Below are positions 1-7,451 of a stretch of DNA of 10,940 bases, in pieces. The DNA comes from Nanosynbacter sp. (GTDB taxonomy: Bacteria > Patescibacteriota > Saccharimonadia > Saccharimonadales > Saccharimonadaceae). The DNA is taken from contig JABZJR010000017.1 in NCBI GenBank assembly GCA_015257705.1, forward strand, positions 1-10,940, given 5' to 3'. Within the stretch, counting starts at the first letter, position 1. Every line of letters begins with the position of its first letter. The position numbers and the translations under genes are program-made. The notes under the pieces were generated by a model, which was not told where the DNA came from, searched no databases, and saw only the letters and a list, made by a program, of their open reading frames with translations.

Positions 1-576
1 GCCCACACCCAAGTTTACGCCAAGGAGGGCAAATGGAAGTCAGGTCAATGGTATGAGCGACCAAGCGGAATCCAGACTGTCAACGGTGAGCTCTACCCGT
101 CATGGTGGAATAAGAGACAAAGTCAATCTACAGAGAAAATCACCTTCGATAAAGTCTCTAAGAAAAAGGCAACAAACTGTACTCCGGATGGCGCAAAGGA
201 AGAGATTGAAGTGACAAAGATTATTGATCCTTTGACTAAGAAAGAATCAATTACCGTTCCTTCAGGCTACGACGCGAACGCAGAAGATGACGTTCACAAG
301 TGCGACGACACTAAACCGCAAATTGGAGCGATATCATACACCAACAGTGGTAAGAAATATACGATAAACGTTGATGTTACAGCAGGAACTTGGGGCTTAT
401 CGGCAATCGAAATTACCGTGGATGGAAAGAGTATTAAGAGCTCAGAAATTACTTCAAGCGGCAAGCAGACCGCCACGGTAGAACTTGATACGACAGGAGC
501 ACATACAGTTTCTGTAACCGTAAGAGACTCTGCATATTACACCGCTACTTCAACTGGCAGCATTCAAGTCAACTAA
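1..576 (+). CDS. C-terminal fragment, probable class A penicillin-binding protein with Ig-like tail (5' end outside window)
   Basis: Reading frame 1 is open from the first base to a TAA at 574-576, so this is the last 191 codons of a longer gene. A GTG at 211 is in frame but is just an internal valine. The first part has the segment PSGIQTVNGELYPSWW followed by a Lys-rich stretch and a lone Cys. That resembles what follows the transpeptidase domain in class A penicillin-binding proteins (glycosyltransferase/transpeptidase enzymes building peptidoglycan outside the membrane). About 85 C-terminal residues, from KPQIGAISY to SIQVN, are rich in alternating beta-type residues (Val, Thr, Ile) and look like an Ig-like or Big-type fold, common on envelope proteins. 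No catalytic motif lies inside the window, so the family assignment is inference from the linker. An alternative is another secreted Ig-domain protein. It converges with the yacL-like gene, 5 nt from its stop. Confidence 0.6.
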   Translation, partial: AHTQVYAKEGKWKSGQWYERPSGIQTVNGELYPSWWNKRQSQSTEKITFDKVSKKKATNCTPDGAKEEIEVTKIIDPLTKKESITVPSGYDANAEDDVHKCDDTKPQIGAISYTNSGKKYTINVDVTAGTWGLSAIEITVDGKSIKSSEITSSGKQTATVELDTTGAHTVSVTVRDSAYYTATSTGSIQVN

Positions 577-581
577 ATAAA

Positions 582-1388
582 CTATTGTTTATTCACCAAA
601 TTAATCAGCTCAGCCTCGTGTTGAGCTGATGTTTTTGAGCGACCATTTGTGCGCTTTTTAGGAACGTTAGTCTTCTGCTTTACAGGTTTTTTCTGTTCAA
701 CCACAAGCTTCGCAAACATCATTTTTCCAGCGTCGGTCTGCAAGCTTCGGATAATCTCAATCTTCTTCGTTTGCCCAATGTAGCGCTTGGCATTCTCGAC
801 AACCACCATCGTTCCATCTTTCAAATAGCCAACTGCCTGACGAGAATCTTGCCCCTTCTGCGACAACTCCAAATCCAGCTCATCACCAGGCAAATAACTC
901 ATCCTCAAACTTTTCGCCAGCTCATTGATATTCAAAACCTTAACGCCGTCAACTTGCGCCACCTTATTCAAATTGTAATCAAGCGTCAATACCGCCGCGT
1001 CCATCTCCTTCGCCAATTTCAACAAGCGAGAATCCACGCCTTCCGGCACGCGAATATTGTCATCATATAGCTCAAATGAAGACTTCAAAATATCCTTAAG
1101 CTCCTTCACGACATCCATGCCGAATCGCGCCCTTTCACGCTTGTCATGGTCTGCGCCGTCGGCTAATAATTGCAATTCCGTCAATACGCTCCTCGGCACA
1201 ATAATTTTGCCCAGCAAAAATCCAGTCTTCGCTAGTTCAGTCACTCGTCCATCCATGAGTACTGACGTATCGACCAAAATCGGCGCCGCGCCTACCGACG
1301 AATTTCGTCGCGGTTTTGCCAAGAAATAAACCTCAGCCGCCAAACCAAGCAACATCGTAATTATTATCAATCCGTAAAAATCTTTCAT
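582..1388 (-). CDS. yacL: Membrane-anchored PIN/TRAM domain protein, YacL type (putative ribonuclease)
   Basis: The 268-aa protein has one N-terminal hydrophobic helix (about residues 4-24). A PIN nuclease domain follows (about 36-155) with the expected acidic metal ligands: D40 and D46 in LVDTSVLMDGR, E71 in the VLTEL segment, and D137 in LTLDYNLNK. A TRAM RNA-binding module comes next (about 162-230, including QAVGYLKDGTMVVVENA). The tail from about 233 is Lys/Arg-rich and probably disordered. PIN/TRAM proteins of this type are taken to be membrane-associated RNases, but the physiological substrate is not established. Bacillus YacL is longer, with several membrane helices; only one is seen here. 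The ATG at 1386-1388 is preceded by AAAGGG (1394-1399) and lies 11 nt after the radA stop, so it is probably the last gene of the operon. The stop is TAG. Confidence 0.9.
   Translation of the reverse strand: MKDFYGLIIITMLLGLAAEVYFLAKPRRNSSVGAAPILVDTSVLMDGRVTELAKTGFLLGKIIVPRSVLTELQLLADGADHDKRERARFGMDVVKELKDILKSSFELYDDNIRVPEGVDSRLLKLAKEMDAAVLTLDYNLNKVAQVDGVKVLNINELAKSLRMSYLPGDELDLELSQKGQDSRQAVGYLKDGTMVVVENAKRYIGQTKKIEIIRSLQTDAGKMMFAKLVVEQKKPVKQKTNVPKKRTNGRSKTSAQHEAELINLVNKQ
604..636 (+). terminator. Intrinsic terminator of the PBP-like gene, embedded in the convergent coding sequence
   Basis: A perfect 9-bp inverted repeat, ATCAGCTCA at 604-612 and TGAGCTGAT at 622-630, has a 9-nt loop and is followed by G and then T5 (632-636). 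It begins 28 nt after the PBP-like stop codon. It has a T-run only in the + direction, so it should stop + transcription only. It lies inside the last codons of the - strand PIN/TRAM gene, where it encodes part of the segment QHEAELIN. Confidence 0.75.
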
Positions 1389-1399
1389 TTTTTCCCTTT

Positions 1400-2749
1400 C
1401 TATTGTAAATAGTCAATTAGCGCCTGCCGCATATCGCTGACGCCTTTTATAAATTTATCTTTATGAACTTTTGGCGCAATCGCATAAGTGAAGCCCAGCT
1501 TTTTCGCCTCTTTAATTCGAGCTTGCCAATTCGTTGCCGAGCGAATCTCGCCACCCAAACCAATCTCGCCAAACACCACGGCGCCTTCGTCCAGACTTCG
1601 CCCAGCGCTAGCGCTAGCAATCGCCATTGCCACAGCCAAATCAGCCGCTGGATCATTTAGTTTCAGACCGCCAACCACATTGACATAAATATCTTTGTCC
1701 GCCAATTTCAACTTTGTTCGCTTCTCCAAAACGGCTACCAACAGATTCAATCGATTCAAATCAAAACCACTAGCCGTGCGCTTAGGATAGCCAAAATTCG
1801 TCGGATTGACTAGCGCCTGAATTTCCACCAAAAGCGGACGTGCGCCCTCCATGGTCGCCAACACAATTGACCCATCCAGATTCTGACGCTCTGCCAGAAG
1901 TTCCGCCGACGGATTCTTCACGATTCTTAGACCCTGCTCGTCCATCTCAAAAATAGCCGCTTCATTGGTCGAGCCGTATCTATTTTTCTGCGCACGAACA
2001 ACTCGAAAACCACCATATCGATCACCCTCAAAATTCAGTACAACGTCCACCAAATGTTCCAATATTTTCGGACCAGCAATTGAGCCCTCTTTGGTAACGT
2101 GACCAACCAAAATCACCGCCGTACCCGAAGCTTTGGCGGCACGAATAATTACATTTGACGAGTTTGTGATTTGACTAACCGACCCCGGAGCCGAGGAAAT
2201 TTCGCTAAGTGAGATCGTCTGAACCGAATCGACAATCGCCAGATCATATCCACCCTGCTGAATTGACGCCGCAATATCTTCCGCACTATTACTGGACGCC
2301 AATTGCATTTTTCCCGAATCAGCCGCACCCAAACGCTCCGCACGAAGCTTCACTTGAGAAACCGACTCCTCGCCGCTTACATATAGCACCGATTTTGATT
2401 TGGCAATATGTGCCGCAACTTGCGCCAGCAGCGTACTCTTTCCAATTCCTGGCTGACCCGCCACCAACACCACGCCGCCAACCAGAAAACCGCCGCCCAA
2501 AACAGCGTCCAAATCATCAATTCCAGTACTTAATCTTTCTAGCCCAGACTCAGAAGCAGCTTCACGAATGCTAGACGTTTTCAAGGCTTTGCCGCGCCCA
2601 GCAGATTTATCAACAACGGACGACCCGCCAGAAGAAACGACCTGCTCGACTAGCGAATTCCATTCCCCGCAATTTTCACATCTGCCAGCCCACTTTGAAA
2701 AACTAGCCCCGCACTGCTGACAAACAAATTGACTTCGAGCTTTCGCCAT
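1400..2749 (-). CDS. radA: DNA repair/recombination ATPase RadA (Sms)
   Basis: The 449-aa protein is full length for RadA. RadA is a hexameric DnaB-like/RecA-like motor that extends D-loops and migrates branches during homologous recombination, and it also acts in transformation. In order it has a four-Cys zinc finger (C10, C13, C24, C27), a Walker A GQPGIGKST at 98-106, a Walker B-like LAIVDSVQT around 170-178, the RadA signature KNRYG at 255-259, and a C-terminal Lon-like domain (about 285-449, with GGLKLNDPAADLAVAMAIASA-type sequence). All expected motifs are intact. The ATG at 2747-2749 overlaps the previous gene's TAA by one base (TAATG), which suggests translational coupling. A GGAGGGGG site at 2757-2764 (- strand) sits 7 nt upstream of the start. 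In Firmicutes radA also lies directly downstream of clpC; here one unrelated gene separates them. Confidence 0.97.
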   Translation of the reverse strand: MAKARSQFVCQQCGASFSKWAGRCENCGEWNSLVEQVVSSGGSSVVDKSAGRGKALKTSSIREAASESGLERLSTGIDDLDAVLGGGFLVGGVVLVAGQPGIGKSTLLAQVAAHIAKSKSVLYVSGEESVSQVKLRAERLGAADSGKMQLASSNSAEDIAASIQQGGYDLAIVDSVQTISLSEISSAPGSVSQITNSSNVIIRAAKASGTAVILVGHVTKEGSIAGPKILEHLVDVVLNFEGDRYGGFRVVRAQKNRYGSTNEAAIFEMDEQGLRIVKNPSAELLAERQNLDGSIVLATMEGARPLLVEIQALVNPTNFGYPKRTASGFDLNRLNLLVAVLEKRTKLKLADKDIYVNVVGGLKLNDPAADLAVAMAIASASAGRSLDEGAVVFGEIGLGGEIRSATNWQARIKEAKKLGFTYAIAPKVHKDKFIKGVSDMRQALIDYLQ

Positions 2750-3729
2750 TATTTCGCCCCCTCCAAACTATCCAAACTTTTATTCAATTCATCAATCTGC
2801 ACACCCAATTCCCTGAGCCGCAAAACATCGGAATTGTAAGAATTAATCTCAGAATTCAAATTGGCACGCCTTTCATTCAATTCCGAGAGCTCCGCCTTCA
2901 AGGCTTGGCGTTGACTATAAAAATCACTCTGCGACAAGAATCCACCACTAATGCCCGCTCGCCGATTAAAGTCCGCCACGCGACTATTATAATCCGCCAA
3001 ATCAGTTGAATATTGCGATAATTCTCTGTTCAATTTTTCCTTTCGAACCTTCAACGACTCACTCAATTTCTGCGCTTCATTTTCCCTGGACTCAAATTTT
3101 TCTTGATATTGCGCGTGCAATTTCACGACTTCAGATCTATCAGTAAAATATCGTCGATAATATTCTTCCAGCTCGTCGCCCAAATTGGCAAATTCCGTCC
3201 CCAAAATTGAATGCAGCTCGTTAGCTCTTGTTCCGGGTTGCGCACGATCATAATATTCCATCCGCTCGGACAATTTCTTATTTTTCACATTATTATAAGC
3301 CTGCTCCAAAAGCTCGCTCAAATGAGATTTCTCCGACGCACTCAACCTTTCCCAAGCAGCGTGCAACATCTCATGCGCCGCCGTCACTTCTTTCACACCA
3401 TCAAGCTCAGAATTGGTCACGTTATAAATATAAATATCCCTAGACGACGGATTATAACAACCCAAAATCGCATTTCCCTTTTCTACGCGACGGCAATCTT
3501 CGTTAAATTCATTCGCCGATTTAATTTGCGGATTAGAAACATAGAACATTTTCCTGCCAACATCCGACATCTTTACGCGGTCAGCAATAGCGACAATTTC
3601 CGCGCTCGGCTTATATTGCCACAGCGTAATCTCGTCAATAATTTGCTGACGATTCGCCATCACGAAAACCGCGGTAGAAAGCACAATTATCGGCGTGAGG
3701 ACGCTGAATATTTTACGCACGATTGACAT
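2749..3729 (-). CDS. Membrane-anchored HExxH (zincin-like) protein with long C-terminal coiled coil, function unknown
   Basis: I do not recognise a named family for this 326-aa protein. It starts with a short basic stretch and one hydrophobic helix (about 8-24), so the rest probably faces outside. Residues 40-115 hold two cysteines (C79, C91), which could form a disulfide. A zincin motif HEMLH is at 119-123, and ELHSILGTEF at 171-180 supplies Glu residues that could be the third metal ligand. From about 200 to 320 the sequence is charged, heptad-like and rich in Glu, Lys, Ser and Leu, consistent with long coiled coils. A GISGGF hinge near 259-264 interrupts them. It could be a metallopeptidase or an envelope organiser with a vestigial active site. 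The ATG at 3727-3729 has SD AAGGTGG (3736-3742, - strand) with 6-nt spacing, and overlaps the clpC 3' end by 17 nt. Tight packing suggests cotranscription with clpC and radA. Confidence 0.88.
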   Translation of the reverse strand: MSIVRKIFSVLTPIIVLSTAVFVMANRQQIIDEITLWQYKPSAEIVAIADRVKMSDVGRKMFYVSNPQIKSANEFNEDCRRVEKGNAILGCYNPSSRDIYIYNVTNSELDGVKEVTAAHEMLHAAWERLSASEKSHLSELLEQAYNNVKNKKLSERMEYYDRAQPGTRANELHSILGTEFANLGDELEEYYRRYFTDRSEVVKLHAQYQEKFESRENEAQKLSESLKVRKEKLNRELSQYSTDLADYNSRVADFNRRAGISGGFLSQSDFYSQRQALKAELSELNERRANLNSEINSYNSDVLRLRELGVQIDELNKSLDSLEGAK

Positions 3730-6169
3730 TAATCACCACCTTATCATTATCAATTTTAGCCTCCAGCGTGTCGCCAGGTTTTGCTTTATTGGACAATAAA
3801 ACATCGCTCAGCGGATCCGCCAGCTCCGACTGAATTGTTCGTCTTAAAACTCGCACGCCGCGCTGCTCGTCAAATCCCCGATCAATCAACCAACGCTTCG
3901 CCGAAGAAGTAATATCAAGCGTCATTCCATGTTGAGCGACAGCCTTGACCAAATCAGATGTGAGATTGTCAAAAATCTTTCGCACGACCGAACGAGACAG
4001 CGGCTTAAATGTAATCACGTTATCAAATCGACCAATCAATTCTGGACGCAAAAATTCCTCAAGCTCACGCAGAGCAGCACGCGAATTTTTCTCGTGACGA
4101 TTTTCGCTAGCCGACTTTTTCTGACCAGACGCACCAAATCCCAGCTCCGAATCCTGAATCATTTGCTCGGCGCCAACGTTGCTCGTCAAGATAATAATCG
4201 TCTGCCGAAAACTCACCGTTCGTCCGTGAGAATCGCTCAACTTGCCGTCCTCCAAAATCTGCAAAAGCAAATTCAGAACGTCAGGATGCGCCTTTTCAAT
4301 TTCATCAAACAGCACCACGCTATACGGTCGACGACGAACTTTATCCGTTAATTTCCCGCCGTCCTCATAGCCAACATAACCAGCCGGCGCGCCAACAAGA
4401 CGACTAGCCGTGTGACGCTCAGAAAACTCGCTCATGTCAATTTTAATCAAGCTATCATCGCCACCAAAAACTTCCCGCGCCAGAACTCGCGCCAATTCCG
4501 TCTTACCAACTCCAGTCGGACCCAGAAATATAAACGACCCAAGCGGCCCACTCTGACGATTTAGCCCAGCTTTATTGCGGCGAATCGCGCGCGCCAGTTG
4601 CTCAATCGCTTCATTCTGACCAAGAACACTCTGGCTCAGTCGTTTTTCCAAGCGAATCAAGTCCTTCATCTGATTCAACGATAATCTGTCAATCGGAATA
4701 TTCGTCATCGCCGAAACCGCTCGACGCAAATATTTATCGGTCAATACCGGCTCATCACTGGCTTCATCTTTCAGCGCTTCGGCTTGTAATTCTAATTGCC
4801 TCATTTGCATCTTAAACTCTGCAGCCTTTTCGTAATTTTCAGCCTCGACCGCGGCGTCAATTTTCCCAGCCAATCGCTTAATTTGGCGAGCCAACTTGTC
4901 CTTACGCGACAATTTTATTGGCAAACTAGACTTCAATAAACTCGCCGCCTCGTCAATCACGTCGATCGCTTTATCTGGCAAAAATCGCTCCGTCACGTAA
5001 CGCTGGCTCAAATCCACCGCCTCAGTCAGCATTCCGTCGGGAATTTGAACTTGATGATGCTTGGCTAATTTTCCTCTCAAGCCTCGCATCATTTCCACCG
5101 CCTCTTCTGGTGACGGCTCATTGACCGTCACAGATTGGAAGCGCCGTGACAATGCAGCGTCTTTCTCGATATGCTTTCGATATTCATCAAACGTCGTCGC
5201 ACCAATTAGCCGCACCTCACCTCGTGACAACGCTGGCTTCAATACATTTGCCGCATCCATTGAACCTTCAGTCGAACCAGCGCCAACCAACAGGTGCAAC
5301 TCGTCAATAAACAAAATAACTTCTTGATGTTTTTTCGCGACCACCAGAACTTTTTGCAATCGCTCCTCGAATTGCCCGCGATATTTCGTCCCAGCAATCA
5401 TCGCCGTCAAATCCAATTGAAAAAGTCGCTTACCTTTCAAAAATTCGGGAACTTTATTATCAGCAATTCTTTGCGCCAAACCCTCAACGACCGCAGTTTT
5501 ACCGACGCCAGGTTCGCCAATTAGCGCTGGATTATTCTTACTCCGCCGACCCAAAATCGTGATCATTCGCTGAATTTCCGAGGTTCGACCAATCACCGGA
5601 TCCAAAAATCCTTCGCTGGCACGCCGCGTCAAATCGACACCGAATTTCTCAAAAACTCGCAAATCGCCAGAATTTTTGTGTGCCGTACTGCGCTCACTCT
5701 GAAGAGATTCAAATTGCTGTTTATCAAACACATCTTCCAGACTTCCACGCAGATTATCAATGTCAACGTTCATATCTCGCAGCAATTTAGTAGCTCGCGC
5801 CTCGTGCTGTTGCAACATTCCATAAACGATATGTTCCGTGCCAATTTTTTCCTGCCCAAATTCGACTGCTAATTGCCAAGCAATTCTTATCAATTCAACA
5901 ACTTCAGCGCTCAGACCCTTGCTGACAATCGTAATCACCAGCGGCTTTGCGGTCAGATTCAACGCCATTTCCGCACGATCCAAAGTTACACCGTTTTCCG
6001 CCAAAATCTTCGCGCCTAGCGACGAATTCTGTGCCAACACACCAAGCAAAATATGCTCCGTGCCAACATACTCACTCCCCTCATTATGCGCCAGAAAACC
6101 AGCCCGCCCCAAACTGGCCCGAGCCGTTTCTGTCAGCCGAGGTTCTAATTCAGAAAAATCTTCTGACAT
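3713..6169 (-). CDS. clpC: ATP-dependent Clp protease ATP-binding subunit ClpC
   Basis: A Hsp100 AAA+ unfoldase, expected to feed substrates into ClpP. I place the start at the ATG at 6167-6169 (818 aa): it has a near-perfect SD, AAAGGAGGG (6174-6182), 4 nt away, and gives the normal N-terminus. An upstream in-frame ATG at 6229 would add 20 basic residues and overlap nusA, and it lacks an SD. Domains in order: two Clp_N repeats (about 10-72 and 85-145); AAA D1 with Walker A GEPGVGKT (218-225), Walker B VILFIDE (284-290) and SRRF arginine finger; a helical UVR-like middle region (about 425-465); AAA D2 with Walker A GPTGVGKT (550-557), Walker B VVLFDE (618-623) and a C-terminal D2-small domain. 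An LGF tripeptide at 676-678 sits where the ClpP-docking loop (VGF/LGF) is expected. No clpP, mcsA, mcsB or ctsR is in the window. It starts 40 nt after the nusA stop. Confidence 0.97.
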   Translation of the reverse strand: MSEDFSELEPRLTETARASLGRAGFLAHNEGSEYVGTEHILLGVLAQNSSLGAKILAENGVTLDRAEMALNLTAKPLVITIVSKGLSAEVVELIRIAWQLAVEFGQEKIGTEHIVYGMLQQHEARATKLLRDMNVDIDNLRGSLEDVFDKQQFESLQSERSTAHKNSGDLRVFEKFGVDLTRRASEGFLDPVIGRTSEIQRMITILGRRSKNNPALIGEPGVGKTAVVEGLAQRIADNKVPEFLKGKRLFQLDLTAMIAGTKYRGQFEERLQKVLVVAKKHQEVILFIDELHLLVGAGSTEGSMDAANVLKPALSRGEVRLIGATTFDEYRKHIEKDAALSRRFQSVTVNEPSPEEAVEMMRGLRGKLAKHHQVQIPDGMLTEAVDLSQRYVTERFLPDKAIDVIDEAASLLKSSLPIKLSRKDKLARQIKRLAGKIDAAVEAENYEKAAEFKMQMRQLELQAEALKDEASDEPVLTDKYLRRAVSAMTNIPIDRLSLNQMKDLIRLEKRLSQSVLGQNEAIEQLARAIRRNKAGLNRQSGPLGSFIFLGPTGVGKTELARVLAREVFGGDDSLIKIDMSEFSERHTASRLVGAPAGYVGYEDGGKLTDKVRRRPYSVVLFDEIEKAHPDVLNLLLQILEDGKLSDSHGRTVSFRQTIIILTSNVGAEQMIQDSELGFGASGQKKSASENRHEKNSRAALRELEEFLRPELIGRFDNVITFKPLSRSVVRKIFDNLTSDLVKAVAQHGMTLDITSSAKRWLIDRGFDEQRGVRVLRRTIQSELADPLSDVLLSNKAKPGDTLEAKIDNDKVVINVNRA

Positions 6170-6173
6170 ATCG

Positions 6174-6182
6174 CCCTCCTTT
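6174..6182 (-). promoter_or_regulatory. Ribosome binding site fixing the clpC start
   Basis: AAAGGAGGG on the - strand with CGAT before ATG (6167-6169). This strong match to the anti-SD decides for the internal Met over the upstream in-frame ATG at 6229, which lies within nusA coding sequence and has no comparable site. Confidence 0.9.
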
Positions 6183-6209
6183 CGTTTTCGGCGATTCGCA
6201 GAAGGCAGC

Positions 6210-7331
6210 TTATTCCGCCACCTCCTCAACTACGCTCATCAAGCTATCCTCAATATTCTTTCGAGGTTTTGGCTCTGTCTTAACAGGAGCTTTTGCTTCG
6301 ATGTCTAACTCATAGCCAGTCAATCGGCTTGCCAAGCGAACGTTCTGTCCGGCACGACCAATTGCTATTGATTGCTGGTCTTCGCTAACATAAACCGTCG
6401 CACGCTTCTCATCTTCATTGACAGTCACACTCAAAACCTCTGCTGGACTCATCGCATTAGCAATAAATCCAGCCGCATCTTCCTCGTATGGAATAATGTC
6501 AATTTTTTCCTGCTCGCCAATTTCATTCATCACAGCCTGAACGCGGGCGCCGTGACCACCAACAAACGTACCAACTGGATCAACGCCAGGTAGCGCTGAA
6601 GAAACTGCCAATTTAGTTCGGCGACCAGCTTCGCGAGCGATTGCCTTAATCTCAACTGCACCAGTTTCCATCTCTGGGACTTCTTGATTGAACAAGAATC
6701 GCACAAACTCTTCGTTGCCGCGGCTAAGAATCAATTGCGGACCGCGACCTTCGCGCTCAATGTCCTTAATATAAACCTTAATTCGACGACCAACGCCGTA
6801 ATATTCGCCAGGAATTTGCTCGCTCTGAGGCATAATTCCGACAGCCTTGCCAAGCTCAATTCGCACAACGCGCGGCTCAACTCGCTGAACCGTACCGATA
6901 ACAACCGTACCGATTTTATCCTCAAATTCCGCCAGAACAACTTCACGCTCAGCTTCACGCAAACGCTGCAAAATCACTTGCTTAGCAGTCTGAGCTGCAA
7001 CTCGACCAAAAGTCGTCACGTTATGAGTTTCCATCACAACTTCACCGCCAAGTTCAGCCGCAGGATCTATCTCCTCAGCCTCCTCTAGGTCGATTTGATT
7101 GGCGTCATTCTCAACTTCTTCAACAACAGTTTTAACAACCGACACGACAGCCGTACCGTTATTGATATTTAAGCTAGCGCGAACCAATTGGTCACGTGTG
7201 CCGTTATCACGACGCCAAGCCGCCGCAATCGCCTGTTCAATCACGCTCAAAACTGTTTCTTCTGGCAAGTTTTTTTCCTCAGCAATCGTACGAACTGCCA
7301 ACGTCAACTGCTTAATGTTCAAGTCTTCCAT
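6210..7331 (-). CDS. nusA: Transcription termination/antitermination factor NusA
   Basis: A 373-aa protein starting at the ATG at 7329-7331. It binds RNA polymerase and nascent RNA and modulates pausing, termination and antitermination. The start is fixed by AAGGAG (7338-7343, - strand) 6 nt upstream and by the family-typical N-terminus (MEDLNIKQLTLAVRTIAEEK). A longer in-frame reading from 7424 would begin inside the promoter -10 and is unlikely. Domains: N-terminal polymerase-binding domain (about 1-125, acidic insert near 71-90), S1 domain (about 133-205), KH1 (about 206-280, with GGHGARVQAVMNEIGEQEKID), and KH2 (about 281-350, with IGRAGQNVRLASRLTGYELD). It ends in a short acidic tail and lacks the two C-terminal repeats of the E. 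coli protein, as in most bacteria outside Proteobacteria. It heads the cluster with clpC; no infB, rimP or ylxR, its usual partners, is next to it here. Confidence 0.97.
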   Translation of the reverse strand: MEDLNIKQLTLAVRTIAEEKNLPEETVLSVIEQAIAAAWRRDNGTRDQLVRASLNINNGTAVVSVVKTVVEEVENDANQIDLEEAEEIDPAAELGGEVVMETHNVTTFGRVAAQTAKQVILQRLREAEREVVLAEFEDKIGTVVIGTVQRVEPRVVRIELGKAVGIMPQSEQIPGEYYGVGRRIKVYIKDIEREGRGPQLILSRGNEEFVRFLFNQEVPEMETGAVEIKAIAREAGRRTKLAVSSALPGVDPVGTFVGGHGARVQAVMNEIGEQEKIDIIPYEEDAAGFIANAMSPAEVLSVTVNEDEKRATVYVSEDQQSIAIGRAGQNVRLASRLTGYELDIEAKAPVKTEPKPRKNIEDSLMSVVEEVAE

Positions 7332-7337
7332 TACATT

Positions 7338-7343
7338 CTCCTT
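7338..7343 (-). promoter_or_regulatory. Ribosome binding site fixing the nusA start
   Basis: AAGGAG on the - strand, 6 nt before the ATG at 7329-7331. It supports the 373-aa NusA rather than a version extended by 31 residues. Confidence 0.88.
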
Positions 7344-7385
7344 CTTATTAATTATATCTTTTTCCGTCTCAAACTTCCATAAACG

Positions 7386-7409
7386 AAAAACTCCGACCTG
7401 CCGGCCGGA
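7386..7409 (-). promoter_or_regulatory. nusA leader hairpin with T5 tract (attenuator-like, or terminator of the upstream nuclease gene)
   Basis: On the - strand CCGGCC (7408-7403) pairs with GGTCGG (7398-7393; one G-U) across a GGCA loop. A flanking T-A pair (7409/7392) extends the stem to 7 bp. One G then precedes T5 (7390-7386). It sits between the nusA promoter and the nusA SD, about 8 nt after the predicted transcription start. It could terminate read-through from the nuclease gene, attenuate nusA, or stabilise the 5' end. The function is inference; the pairing is visible. Confidence 0.55.
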
Positions 7410-7422
7410 TGAGTACTTTCTC

Positions 7423-7451
7423 ATTGTATTAAAAATTTTTCATTTTGTCAA
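7423..7451 (-). promoter_or_regulatory. Sigma-70-type promoter of the nusA-clpC-radA operon
   Basis: On the - strand, a consensus -35 TTGACA (7451-7446), a 17-nt spacer, and -10 TACAAT (7428-7423, five of six matches). The predicted start is near 7416, giving a leader of about 85 nt. The -35 hexamer contains the TGA stop of the upstream nuclease gene (7450-7448), so the two genes abut with no spare sequence. Confidence 0.85.

Noticed and set aside
6170..6229. Upstream in-frame ATG for ClpC at 6229
   Set aside because: It adds 20 basic, non-family residues overlapping nusA, with no SD. The ATG at 6169 has AAAGGAGGG at the right distance.
7351..7356. A second TATAAT on the - strand just upstream of the nusA SD
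   Set aside because: No convincing -35 is present (TGGAAG at 17 nt), and a start there would leave the SD almost at the 5' end. The consensus promoter further upstream explains nusA better.
7332..7424. In-frame extension of NusA by 31 residues from an ATG at 7424
   Set aside because: It would begin within the promoter -10, lacks an SD, and the extra sequence translates the leader hairpin. The ATG at 7331 has a good SD and the family-typical N-terminus.
7332..7447. CIRCE or CtsR-type heat-shock operator in front of the nusA-clpC operon
   Set aside because: I looked for TTAGCACTC-N9-GAGTGCTAA and for direct GGTCAAA repeats and saw neither in the leader or promoter.
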